A stretch of 64,000 nucleotides of DNA, taken from the NCBI RefSeq assembly GCF_000208865.1, contig NC_018394.1:3351797-3415796 (forward strand), written 5' to 3'. Shown here one piece after another: positions 37,287-48,405 of this stretch. Made by a program: the position numbers and the translations under genes. The stretch is from Neospora caninum Liverpool (lineage: Eukaryota > Apicomplexa > Conoidasida > Eucoccidiorida > Sarcocystidae). The notes under the pieces were generated by a model. That model was not told where the DNA came from, searched no databases, and saw only the letters and a program-made list of their open reading frames with translations. Position 1 is the stretch's first letter. Each line of letters begins with the position of its first letter.

Positions 37287-40200
37287 ATGGCGGCGGGCGG
37301 CAGACCACGCGACTAGTAAGTTCCGCTGAAGTCGAAAAGACTCCAGTTGTGCGGACAAATATATCGTCTCATATATATATATATATATATGTATATGCAC
37401 GTATATATATAACATTACACGTATATATATATATATATATATGTAGTTGGATGGGTCTGTATATTTGTATAGGTAGGAAATGATATCTATACGTGATTTC
37501 AAAGAGCTTCAGTTCAGAGAGAAAGACAGGAGAACGGCCCTCCCTTCACTCTATATCCGGACTGGCACGCATCGTTGGCGAGTGATAGATTCATGCGTGT
37601 GTACGTGTATATCAAAGGGTCTGAGGAGACAGAAGCCATTAGATCGAGAATGTTGCCGTTTTCCGGATCGAGGTTCTGTTGCTCGTGCGGCTCGACTGGA
37701 CCTCGCCTGGCGCTGGCAGCAATTTCGTTAACATTTTCTTGTCGTCCTGAAAGCGCATCAACAAAGTAATGATTAGTGGAGACCGGGGGGAACGAGGCTT
37801 TTTGTGCGGCTTCTGCGTGTCCGGTGTACTTACAGTGACCACCTGTTCAAGCTGGTCCTAATCGGAGATTCCGGTGTGGGCAAGTCTTGCCTTCTTCTGC
37901 GGTTTTCCGTGAGTTCGTAGAAATAAAAAATTTTGGGGTCCGCGTTCCTCTCGGCGTCTCGATTAGGTGCTCGATTCCCTACACAAATCTATAAATGCAC
38001 AAATGTATGGCCGACTGTACGACTGTATCTGGGCGGACGCCGATCGTATGCGTCTATTTCTGTGCACATGCATGCATAGATGGTTAGACAAATGCCGATA
38101 GATAGGTGGGTGTATACGTAGTTGTGGTTTGCCTGTGTTGGTGAGCATCCGCAAGTCTTTTCAAGGAATATGTTTGGACGTGCCGCCTCAAACAAAGCAG
38201 TGAAGGGAGAAGCGTTTCCGGTCTATTGAGGTAGCGGAGCGGGTGAACAAACCGTGTGCATGCGCGCGCATGTGCGTAGGTCTACGTATCACGTTGACGT
38301 CTGGCGTTCCTCTCATACAAATGTTGGTTTTTCGAATATACGCTGGAGCATCCTTCTAAAGACGTGTCCTCTCTCCTTCGAATATAGGCATGCGTGTGCG
38401 AAGTGTCGGCGCTCGCTGTGTATTTCCACTGGAAACGACGTTCGTTTTCTTGTCCCCTCAGGACGATGCATTCACCGAGAGCTACATCACGACGATCGGC
38501 GTCGATTTCGTACGTCCCCCCAACTGGTGGCCTTTCTCTGTGACGTAGACTGCAGATCTTCCACTTCTGTTTCTTCCTCTTCTCGTTCTCCCCCGTCTTT
38601 CTTGCTTCTCTGGCCCCGGCGTCTGCAGTAGCGACAGTTTTTCCCAGGGTTTCTCGCTGAGGCGGCGTCTGGCCAGCGCGCGCCGCTTTCTGTGCGAAGC
38701 TTGTACTGCGTTTCCTCGTCTTGCTTGGTGTGTTTCTCAGAGGTTTCGAACCATCAATGTCGACAACGAAATCGTCAAGCTTCAGATTGTAAGGAAAATC
38801 TAACGAAAGTCCGCAAATCTCCCCTATGCGCACATGCAGGGCCGTACCTGTGCCTCTTCGTCGAGAGAAAACTGGCGCTGTTGATCCGGGCTGTCTCCTC
38901 TCCGCCAAAGAGCTCCTTTCTCGTCCGGTGCGGGAACGCGAGCTGGAGTCTGTCGTGCGTCCTCTTGGACCCAGGCTGGAATTCCCAATCGTTGCCTCTC
39001 TCCTGTGAAACTTTGAGAACGCGTTCGTGCGATGCCGGACCGCCGTGTTTCTGCCGGTATGAACTGAACCTCCCGGAAAGCCAGCGACTGTCTTGCGGCT
39101 TTTTGGGGCGTTGCATGCAGTGGGACACGGCGGGGCAGGAGCGCTTCCGCACCATCACCAGCGCGTACTACCGAGGCGCCGACGGCATCGTTCTCGTCTA
39201 CGATGTAACCGACAGAGATTCTTTCGGCCACGTCGACGAGTGGCTAGCTGAAGTCAATCGGTAGGCTAGTGTCTGTCTCGCGTCTGTTGGGGTGCGCGTG
39301 AAAAATCCGCGAATGGATTTCCCGCGCTGCGCTTCCCCGTTAAGAGGTGTTTACCCGCGTCAAGAGCGACTCGGCTGTCTCGCAAGCTCCCGCCGCCCTC
39401 TCCAGCCCCTCGAACGCGGGCGAAGGCGGAGGAGAGACGAGAGAGAGAGAACGTAGAGAGAGAAGACAGCGGAAGGGCGGTGCACAGGAGACTGTGCAGA
39501 CTGGGCCAGTCGAGATGTGTGCATGCATGCGCGGCTGCCTGCAGATACGCGAACGAGAACACGTGCAAGATCCTCGTCGGGAACAAATGCGAGAAGGCGG
39601 ACGACCGCCAAGTGTCTGCTGAAGAGGGACAGGTAGGTTCTAAAGCGTACAGACAGGACGAGGTCTTTGGTCTCTCAGAAAAGAAAACGAACAGACGGGT
39701 TTCTGGGTAAATGGAGAGAGCTTGGGTGCCAGAAAAAGGGACGGTTCCTGGTCTTAGTTCACAATAAATGGAGCCGCAGGCGCATGCGTGAAGTCGGAAA
39801 CCCCCATTGTTCGTGTCCTGTTGTATGGGAGATTGGCGAGGCGAAAGATGTTGAGAAATGTGGAGTTCTGACTGGGTCGTCGAAACTTAAAAGTTCGGGT
39901 CCTCGAGACGAGTTCTTCGCGATCTCGGGAACTGGAGATTCCGAGTCGAGAAAGCGAAAAAAAGAAGAACTTTGGTAGACAGGAAAAACGCAGGAGTAAC
40001 CTGGGGCAACATGGGAAAGAAGCGCGGGAGAGAGAGAGGCCTGTGCGTAGTCGAGGGGACACACAAAACCACTGAGAATTTTTGTCGAGAACGTTTTCTC
40101 ATTTTCTATTCTCACTTTCTCTCCGGTGCGTCTCATCTTTTTGTGGGGTCATTTCCACTCTGTCCCTCTCATACTGCGTCGCATGTCTCTCCGTGTCCCG

Positions 40201-42209
40201 TCAGAGGAAGGCAGAAGAGCTTGGAATTTCCTTCATCGAGACATCGGCGAAAAATGCAATCAACGTCGATGAGGTGAGGCGAATCTACGCTTGTGTCTCT
40301 CTTCTCGGGCTGCTTGCTCTGTTCTCTGCCTACGGTTTTGTCTCCTCCCGCCCTCGTTCCTTCGATGTTTCGTGGGGCCCTCAAACGGCGCCGTCTTCAG
40401 CAGGCATGGCTCCACAAAAAGGAGAGAAGAGAAAAGGAGCGACGGACGCAAATGTCACAGAACATCTTTCATGCCATCTCACACCGCAAGTCCATCCTGT
40501 CCAGGAAGCACAGGAGACTTCTGTGTTTCGAAAAAATGCAGCTTCTTTCTTTAGAGTGTTGGCGTCTGTCTTGGCAATGCATACAGAGAGAGCCTCAAAA
40601 ATCGACGTTGTCGCAGCGACGCATTCGCGTGGTGGAAGGGATGTGCAAGACCATTTGCCAGAAATCCAAATCTGTGTGTTTCTTGTTTCGGTTTTCCCCC
40701 AAAAAGAAGCGACACAGTTACAGGGAAGATGATCTCGGTTTCTAACAGAAAACCTTTTTCTCAGTGGTTCAGATTCCATTCATATTTTGTAATATTTCCT
40801 TATTGGACATATAATCATGTATGTATACGTAGTTGTCGGGGGTCATCTAGTAAGCAGAAGGCGACATCGTCATCGAGGAAAGTGTGGCGCATGTATCTTT
40901 CCTGCATGCGTTGGTCTGAGTTGGCGTCGTGTCCTTTTTCAGGCGTTCACCGTTGTGGCCCGGGAGTTGATCAAGATGAAGTGAGTGCTCGGAAGATGGC
41001 GTTTTGGTGTTTCGCCTCTGGTGAAGCAGTTCAGGCGGCTCTCTTCTGTGTTCTGTGTGGTGTATTTCTCCCTGGCTGTCCTGCTCTTGATTTTACCTTT
41101 TCTTTCACCGTTTCGCAGTCGTGCTTTCTTGTGCTCGCAAGAAGAGCGGTGGTCATACTCCGCTGTCTGCGAATCCGCTCTGGCCTCTGGTCTGTATATG
41201 CGTGGGTGATCTCCGTCGAACCAGTCGTAGCCACGGTTCACTTCTCTCGCGCTTCATCGGTATATCGGTATATCTACATCTATCTATGTTTTTCTACAAA
41301 GGAATATGTTACTGTGCTTTAAAGATGACATAAATAGCCGTCTTATGTTTTCAGAATCGAAAGGAATACGAGAAACAGAGAGCGGATCAGTTCCAGGGGA
41401 GCAAGGGACCAAAGGGGGAGTTTTTCCGCGAAAGCAAGCAACCCAGGGCCGTCGCCACTCGCTGCGTCTTCAGTGTGTTTCCTCTTTATTTACCGAGTGT
41501 TCTTTTTCGCACAGCAAGGATTCCCCTCAGAGAGCGTAGGAATTCTCGACAGCCCGTAACAGACGCATATACCTTTATGGACATGTACCTGCATGCATAT
41601 ATCCACCTGCGCATTTGCGGTTGTACGAAACTGTTTCTGCGAAGAAACGAGGTTGCCGGTTTGTCGGTACGGGAAGTCTTGTCCGAGTCTCTGTGGAGGC
41701 GCGATGTCACCGACAAAAGCAAACAGAGTGGGGATGAGAGTAAAACCCTCAGCATAGGTCCACGGTTTTCCTCGGGTGTACGTACAGGCAATCAGCAAGT
41801 GCTGCGGGAGGACGAAGTGCGGGGCCGCAGGGAATGAGAATCGCCAGTCAGCCAACAGGTACGCGGAGGCTTTTGAGCGTGTCACGGGTTGGTTACAAGA
41901 TCCGGAATCTTCCAGCTCGTGTCAAAGGCCGACCGGCGAGTGCGACGCTGTCTAGTTCCTCGCTTCGCTGTTGAGAAAGATGCAGTTTTGACCTAGCGGC
42001 TTCATGAGAGGCCTCTGTGTCCGGATGCCTCTGTCGGGCGGGGCACAGTGTAGGGTTCAAGAGACCAGTCGAACAAGAGGGGGTGTTTCCTCGTGATTCG
42101 CGGTGCTCCCCCCGTGGTGACGCGTTTCTCTGCGTCCCTTTGTTGCTTTCTTTCCTCAGGCGCCGAGAACCGAGCCATGGCCCAGCGGAGTGGCAACTGT
42201 TCCTGCTAG
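37287..42209 (+). CDS. RAB1: Rab1-family small GTPase
   Basis: A vesicle-traffic GTPase of the Rab1/Ypt1 type, expected to act between ER and Golgi. Exons: 37287-37315, 37836-37908, 38462-38509, 38741-38788, 39121-39260, 39545-39632, 40205-40273, 40943-40980, 41355-41472 and 42160-42209, giving about 233 residues. Start [21 protein letters not shown]-loop GDSGVGKS; switch [15 protein letters not shown]3 WDTAGQERF; switch II and [17 protein letters not shown]5 ETSAKN. The C-terminus NCSC is a Cys-x-Cys prenylation signal for Rab geranylgeranyl transferase. Two oddities: the G4 motif reads NKCE instead of NKxD, and the junction 40980/41355 is one base short of keeping frame with GT-AG splicing. 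The effector loop and overall similarity favour Rab1 over Rab8, Rab10 or Rab35. The donor at 41472 (gtgtgt) is the only one that fits the last exon's phase, and is less certain. Confidence 0.93.
37370..37442. repeat. TA microsatellites in the first Rab1 intron
   Basis: Two alternating TA tracts of about 20 bases each (about 37370-37390 and 37422-37442) are separated by a short AT-rich spacer. They sit a few tens of bases downstream of the first donor site of the Rab1 gene. Confidence 0.9.
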
Positions 42210-43536
42210 TGAAGAGAGATCTGCATTCGCAGTCCTGTCGGTTGTTTGTTTTTCTAGACCATTCGTTACCATCGTCTCCAGTCGCAGAAGCTTCTCTCAG
42301 CCTCTGTTCGCTTTAGTCTCTTCGTCTCACCCGTCCCTGTGCCAAAAAACTGCGCTGCTGCTTCATCTCGCACGGGCTGCTGGCCACTCTCCAGTGTCTG
42401 AACACTGCACACAACTTCTCTCCGACACAAACACGTTGCAGGGGCAGAGCTGTCGACAGAGGCATGCGGCGAAAGTCGATCCCGCTACTCAGCGTTTTCG
42501 TTCCTGGGCGGAAGATGAACATGCTCGTTTAACTGTCCATCGCAGATCTAGATGGACAGAAACAGGAAACAGCGGGTGTTCCGATGACAGTCGGAGTGGA
42601 CAGTACACGGTTATACAGATGCGAAACCGCGTCGCTCTGTATCTCACAAACTCGGCACGACACTGTGTATTGGCGTAAGGTGATAGTTGACTAGGACGAC
42701 AGCGTGAGAAACCGGTACACGGTGGCAGAAGAAAGAGGGACAGAACCTGATGAGAAGCCTTCAGAATAGCATGTTGATGTATATCGAGTAGCCTGGGCGC
42801 TACAGAGAGTTCAGAAAGACGGCACATCTGCCAGGAAAATGCAAGCTTCACCGGCGACTTACGGGGCATCCCTTGTACACTGTGTACATCGGCCGACCCC
42901 ACAGCAAAAGAGAGTGGCGGTTCAGTGCCATCTGCCGCAGAGCCAGTCGGTGTGGAGGCAGGGGGGAAAGTTGTGCGGAGGAAACGCGTTTCTGCGAATC
43001 CGGTATCGACAGTTGTGAACAGGAATTTTGATCATCTTACTGCCACAGAGAGCGCAACACTAGCCGAGACGAGAGCGCGAGAAGGTTCGCGAAAATAGAA
43101 ACTCTTTTGCACAGCTCGCCGGGTGTCATAATTTACTATACTGTTCTTTACCCCTTTGGAAACAGAAAACGCTCCCTCGGGTGTTCTGTGAAACGTAACA
43201 GTAAGAAGTGGGTACCGCCGTCGTCTGGGTGTCGCCGCTCTCGTCGACGGCGGCCTGGCATCCCAGACTTCACATGCACGAAGGGGGCAATAAACGATGG
43301 TTTCATCGACATTATGCCTACTTCGAGAAATCTGGAGAAGAATATGAAAAGACGCATCTCTGTCACAAGACGCTGGTTTCTCCACGTTGAGGTACAGGCG
43401 GCTGCGTGGCTCTCTCAGTGGAAACCGCGAGCAATGAAGTTGGACATCCTTTTCCTGCGCTTTCGCCGAGGCTTCACACCAGCATTTTGCGTTGTGGTAG
43501 TAGTCTATGCTTCGCCAAAGGCGGTTTTGCGTTAGC
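42210..43536. other. Convergent intergenic stretch
   Basis: About 1.3 kb between the Rab1 stop (+) and the PEX2 stop (-), presumably two 3' UTRs. Open frames of 130-170 codons occur on both strands (e.g. 42489-42902 and 43032-43553 on minus, 42190-42678 on plus) without recognisable motifs. No repeats or RNA genes were noticed. Confidence 0.6.
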
Positions 43537-45438
43537 CTATTGTGCCCAGGCAATACTTCGGATCTCCGCTCCGCATGCAGGACACTCTAGTATTTCTTCG
43601 TCTTCAGTTGCCGCTAGCTCACTAACACACTCGGCTCCTTTCGCGTCAATCATGGTTTTCGGTGTTGCGCCGTTTCCTCCACGCCCTTCTCGTGTCCGAC
43701 CATCGTTAGGTGGCGTGAAGCGAAAACAAGGATGCGATGCCGCACACCAGTAACAAAAGTGATGTCTACACGCGTCTCCTCTAAACGGCAGGAGAATGTC
43801 CTCCTTTCCACAGAAGACACAAGGGGCGTTTTCTTCTTCCGTAAAGTCCGATTTGTTGTCCACTTCCTCTGCAAAGGCCTGTTTGGACGTGACCTCAGAA
43901 GTCAACGCCCGTGAACCGTCGCCGCTGGGAACTTTTGACTTGGTTCCAGCAATTCGATCGTATTCCCCTTCCCCAGACGCCGGAGTGTCGCTACCACCGC
44001 CAGTCAGACGGGCTAGACCGGCGCAGGCAGCTCGGAGAGACCGATACCAGAGAATTCGGCATGAGGCACGAATGGTTCTTGGAATGCTCGCCGTGTCCGA
44101 GGGTGCACGCGGAGGACGGATGGCGAGAGGTTTTACGTTGGAACGAATCGCCTGCCTCCCCTCCGGATGGTGCGATCGGCTGACGGCTGGCTTGGTAGTT
44201 TTGGGCCGCGAAGAGAGAGAATCCCTCGAAGAAACTGTCTTATTGGATGGACCCTGTCTAGATTTCGGGTCATAATCCGACCCGTTGCCTCCAGAGTTGG
44301 CCCGCGGGCGCTCTATCTGCTCTGTAGATTGCGGAGACTGAAAACCAGAAACTTCCGTTTCACGTTTACGAAGCTCTGCCTCCTTCGTTCGTAACCACAC
44401 GGCAAGACGATGGCGCAGAGCAGCACGCCTGCCCCCGGATGTTCTTCTGAGACGTACAAGACGCTGAAGGAGCAAGCGGTGCTGAGGAAGATTCGGGACG
44501 ACGAGGAGAAGCAGTTGAGTGAAGGCTTGCCAGTACAATTGGTGTTGTAAAAGTTCCAGCGATATGCTTCGAGGGAGAGAAGGGGCAATGAATTCCATCT
44601 CTAATCCGAGCAACCAATCTGTTAGACTGCGGTGGTTCCCATCCAAAAGGAAGAAGATCGCCTGAACCAACTGAAGCACCATCAGAAAGGTGTGCATCAG
44701 TTGACAAGCCCGGTACAGTACAATGACCAAGCGTTCGTCCCGAGTCAGAGTAAGCGATTGGACTACGGCCCCTGACTCCACGGTCCTCTCTCCTGCCGCA
44801 GAGGCGTGAGTCTCGTTCGGGAAAGGGTGTCCGTCCCGCCGCTGTTGCGCTTGAAATCGCCGACGAGCCTCGGCGCGTCGAGCTCGCTGTTGCAGAACAG
44901 ACAAGAGTGTCAGGTAACGCTCGGTAACAGCACTATGCAACACCTCAAAGCCGTACGGCAGCAGTATGGAGAAGAGCAGAATGAGGAACTTTTTCCTCTT
45001 TGGCAAGAACTGCTGTACCTGGATTCCACTTTGCTGTCCCGTACGCAGCCACTCTCGCCTTGCATGCTCGAGAAGAAAGGCTGGGTCTCCCTCCCTTGCA
45101 GAGCTGATAGGTTCCGACGCGCCTCCTTCGGTCTTGCTGGGGCCCTTGGAGCAGCCATCAGACTGCTTGGCCTCGTCCCTGTTGGGCTGCGATCGATATT
45201 TGACATTCTGGAGAAGATCACCAGGAGACGGTCGGTTTCGCAGTGTATACGCGCAAAAAAAGAAGAGCTGAAAAGCAAGGAACAGTTCACGTTGCCTGCT
45301 GGCTGTCGATAGAGGAAACAGATGTCGAAGTATCCCGTTTGCTTCCTCCTGCAGCAGAAGTACAAGTTCCTGATCCACGCGCAGTGCGTCGAGTTGATTG
45401 ACCCGCAGCATTCGCGGGGCTCGAGAAGGAGCACGCAT
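43537..45438 (-). CDS. PEX2: Peroxin PEX2, RING-type E3 of the peroxisomal import machinery
   Basis: Single exon of 633 residues. PEX2 is a peroxisomal membrane RING protein that, with PEX10 and PEX12, ubiquitinates the import receptor PEX5. The N-terminus has the family block RVNQLDALRVDQELVLLL. A long membrane-associated region follows with hydrophobic segments (FLAFQLFFFCAYTL, FLILLFSILLPYGFEVL, LMHTFLMVLQLVQAIFFLL, AFTQLLLLVVPNL). The C-terminal RING reads CVFCGKEDILLPFR, then CRHHFCYWCAAS, and ends with ECPACGAEIRSI, the PEX2 arrangement. It is roughly twice the length of animal PEX2. The extra length comes from Ser/Arg/Lys-rich disordered inserts before the RING and after the N-terminal block. 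The ATG at 45438 is the first one and lies 9 codons before the conserved block. Identity is from motifs by eye; PEX10 is the main alternative, but its RING differs. Confidence 0.88.
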   Translation of the reverse strand: MRAPSRAPRMLRVNQLDALRVDQELVLLLQEEANGILRHLFPLSTASRQRELFLAFQLFFFCAYTLRNRPSPGDLLQNVKYRSQPNRDEAKQSDGCSKGPSKTEGGASEPISSAREGDPAFLLEHARREWLRTGQQSGIQVQQFLPKRKKFLILLFSILLPYGFEVLHSAVTERYLTLLSVLQQRARRAEARRRFQAQQRRDGHPFPNETHASAAGERTVESGAVVQSLTLTRDERLVIVLYRACQLMHTFLMVLQLVQAIFFLLDGNHRSLTDWLLGLEMEFIAPSLPRSISLELLQHQLYWQAFTQLLLLVVPNLPQHRLLLQRLVRLRRTSGGRRAALRHRLAVWLRTKEAELRKRETEVSGFQSPQSTEQIERPRANSGGNGSDYDPKSRQGPSNKTVSSRDSLSSRPKTTKPAVSRSHHPEGRQAIRSNVKPLAIRPPRAPSDTASIPRTIRASCRILWYRSLRAACAGLARLTGGGSDTPASGEGEYDRIAGTKSKVPSGDGSRALTSEVTSKQAFAEEVDNKSDFTEEENAPCVFCGKEDILLPFRGDACRHHFCYWCAASHPCFRFTPPNDGRTREGRGGNGATPKTMIDAKGAECVSELAATEDEEILECPACGAEIRSIAWAQ

Positions 45439-48405
45439 TGACGGTTGCCGCCACTGGCGGATTTGCCTTGATGGCTTCTAAAGGAAGCATCCAAGTCTAC
45501 CGTGGAATCTGGATCAGATGAACGCGTTCTCCCTTGGTGTCAGGTTCTAGAAGCACTAGAACAGAGGTCGGACACACAAACGGGATACAGCATGCACCTG
45601 CAACTCGGAAAGTCACACTGTGCGCCGAGCACAGAGTCATGGCATCATTGAAAAGCTTCAAAACACACTGAAAACACACAGCTTATAACGGCAAGAACTC
45701 GTCGGCACTGCATGTGTCTTCTGAAAACGACCTTTCTGCCCCTCGAACAACCAACGCCACACGACACTACAGCGAGAGGCAACAAAACAACAAGACGATC
45801 CTGTTTCTATAAGGGGGAGCAAAACGGAGTGAAAAACAAGAAAGGACACCAATGCTGGTTACACTGGTAACAACTCAAGATAGCTTGGTAGAATGCAACA
45901 GATTTCAGAAAGAGTAACCCACTGAAACAAGGGTGAAGAACGGACAGCCTTTGGTTGTACCGATGACCTATAGCCTTTGGGAAAGAGTAACCCACTGAAA
46001 CAAGGGTGAAGAACGGACAGCCTTTGGTTGTACCGATGACCTATAGCCTTTGGGAATCTCCACGTTTACGAGGAGGGACACTCGACAGAGACATCCAGGA
46101 AACGGATCTCCAAACTGTGTCTCTCCAAGCTCTATTTTGCTGGGGGAACCGTGGAAGTCCCGGCGAGCCCTCGTGACCGTGTGCAGGCATTCCGTAATTC
46201 AACGGTCTTCAGAGCGTTACAATGCAAGCATTACCTTTAAGTTTCGAAAAGAAAACTCCGTCTGGCGAGGCGTGGCCAAAAAGCCTGAGCCGAACATGCA
46301 CTTTTGAAAGCAGAAGCGAAGACATGGGCTCCCAGGCAAAGCACGGACGATGTTCGTTGTTTCTTCGCTTGCTCTATCTCGTTGAAACGGACTTGATTTT
46401 GCTTTGCTATCTTTACGCTGCACTCAACGCAGCTCAGATGGCTCTCCAGTATGAGTATCAAGACATCAAAGGAAATGCGTGATCAGGAAATGGTCGGACC
46501 AAGCTGTTTGTGCCCTCCCCCATGTGTGATATATTTCATTGCAATCGACTCCATTTGCTGGTCACTCGAGTTTTCTCTCCTATGATACTGATGGAAGCAC
46601 AGACAATAACCGCCCAGAAGTGGGGCAAGATGGACTTCACAAAACTCAAGGAAAACATGAGATTGCCGTAAGCATGCAAAACTGCTCTAGTTGACTATCC
46701 GGGTCCGGGTAGAAAGGCCGGCAAACGCCGCACACCTCGGAGGACCAAAACCTGGATTGCCTCTGCTCTAGCGGAGTACAAGCGTGGACGAACTGGCTAT
46801 TCTGTGTGTATGTCATTCTTGTCTGTGAAAAAGGCTTAATTTCACGGTTTCTTTTTTGGAACGCTGAACCGTGCTGGCTTCCGCCTACGACACAGACGAC
46901 TCAGGCGCTCGTGCGGTTCCATCGTCGGTCCAGGAGCTACGGCGAGTTTTTCCAGTAAGATCTTCTTTCTTTCCGCTTACGATTGCCTCAACGATTTCTT
47001 TGGCGTGTGAATCCAAATCTTATCACAGGAGAGGCTAAGAAGGGACCAGTTGCGTGCTGCAGTTTTAGTGACAAACCCGTTTTGAAGAGTCCAGCACACG
47101 TAATTCTCTGCAGGACAACCCTTCAGGCCTTTCTGATGACGCAAGGTTTCCGCCCAGTAAAAGCACGACGTGTCTTGACGTTGTAGCTCTAAGAGGCCTA
47201 GAGACTCGAGCAGAAACAGCGATCTGAAGAACACCTGTGCCAGCGACTGGACCGATTGCTTGCAGGAAGTTCTCGCTTAAACGGGACAGATGGCTTGAGA
47301 GCGGTCCACGGCTAGAGCTCTGAGGGGAAGTTGCCTCCACTAATCGATGATGAACGTTACACAGAGAGCGATTGTTCTGACCGAATCCCAAATTGAAGTG
47401 TCGACCGGGAAACCAATGTTTCTTCTACGAATGGCATTCCTACATCTTTTCTAAGGGACACCCGATTGTCCTTGTCCGGTAAAACTCGGAGGTGCTTGTC
47501 TAGTCTCCTAAAAGAGAGTGGACGGTGAACTCTAGGAAGCGCTTCCAGTAGAAGCGGCCTGGTCTGTGCTTCCGAATCGGATTTGCCTTCGACAGTGGAC
47601 TACGCTGTTTGTTGAAAGAATTGTCTTTTGAAGCCTGTTCAGAAGGTTAGATAAGAGTTCTGGTGCGATCAAAACTTTTTCAGGGTGTCTAGAGTATACG
47701 GGAAAATCACCCTTTGTGCCAAAGACGTTTGACAAAAGGGTCGGACGCGTACAAAAGTACGGTACAGCTCTTCTCGGCATCCTGGAGACGGCTCGACAAA
47801 GTCGTCCCACCTTAAACAATAAGCCTGTCAAAAACGTTGGAGTATGTGTAGCTGCAAGCGTCAAGCAGAGAAGACATGCACAGAGGCACCTCGGAACACG
47901 CGACATCGTACGCCAGCAACAAGACCGCCTTATTCGCAATCATCTATCAGACTAGATATTCCCATAGATACACTCATAGGCATACACAACTAACTGCATG
48001 CCTGTTCGAATACATATATATATATATACGAACATCTAGCCTACAGCGTAGCGCTGAAGTCAAGCTGTGAGGCGTATATGCGTTTTCACGCGGCGTCCTC
48101 ACCTGGAAAAGAAGACAAAGAGCCACCGAAACCAGACGAATTGGGACCAGTGGGCGCGCATTCCCCTGCAGAAGACAGAAACCCGAAAAGTCTTGCTGTG
48201 TGCACCACAGGCTCTCACGAAACTGGGACACACACACACTGCTGCTTCCTCTGTCTCTCGCTCTCTGCCCCATTCCCTGTTCGTTCCGTGCCGCCTTTTA
48301 TTCTTGACGGACTTTCCCGCTTTGTTTCGACTTGTTTTCTCCCCTTTTCTCCTGTTTCCATCGCCGGGATCCCCACATCCCTGCCTTCCTGCGTCTCTCG
48401 CGCAC
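45439..48405. other. Intergenic stretch upstream of PEX2 and downstream of PIG-L
   Basis: About 3 kb with no confirmed gene. It begins with the PEX2 promoter side and contains the 73-bp tandem duplication at 45909-46055. Plus-strand segments at 46222-46482, about 46610-46669 and about 46896-46957 read somewhat like exons (for example QKWGKMDFTKLKENMRLP before a gtaagc donor), but I could not join them in one frame. The right end should hold the PIG-L 3' UTR, with a short TA tract near 48015-48030. Confidence 0.45.
45909..46055. repeat. Direct tandem duplication, 73-bp unit, two copies
   Basis: The stretch beginning agagtaacccactgaaacaa and ending in cctatagcctttgg occurs twice in immediate succession, offset by 73 bases. 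I see no mismatch between the copies except at the outer edges. Near-identity suggests a recent duplication, or possibly an assembly artefact. It is non-coding as far as I can tell and lies about 0.5 kb upstream of the PEX2 start. Confidence 0.95.

Noticed and set aside
46222..47186. Plus-strand gene assembled from exon-like segments at 46222-46482, 46610-46669, 46896-46957 and 47027-47186
   Set aside because: Each segment has plausible borders, but no combination of phases keeps one protein-like frame, so I left it unannotated.
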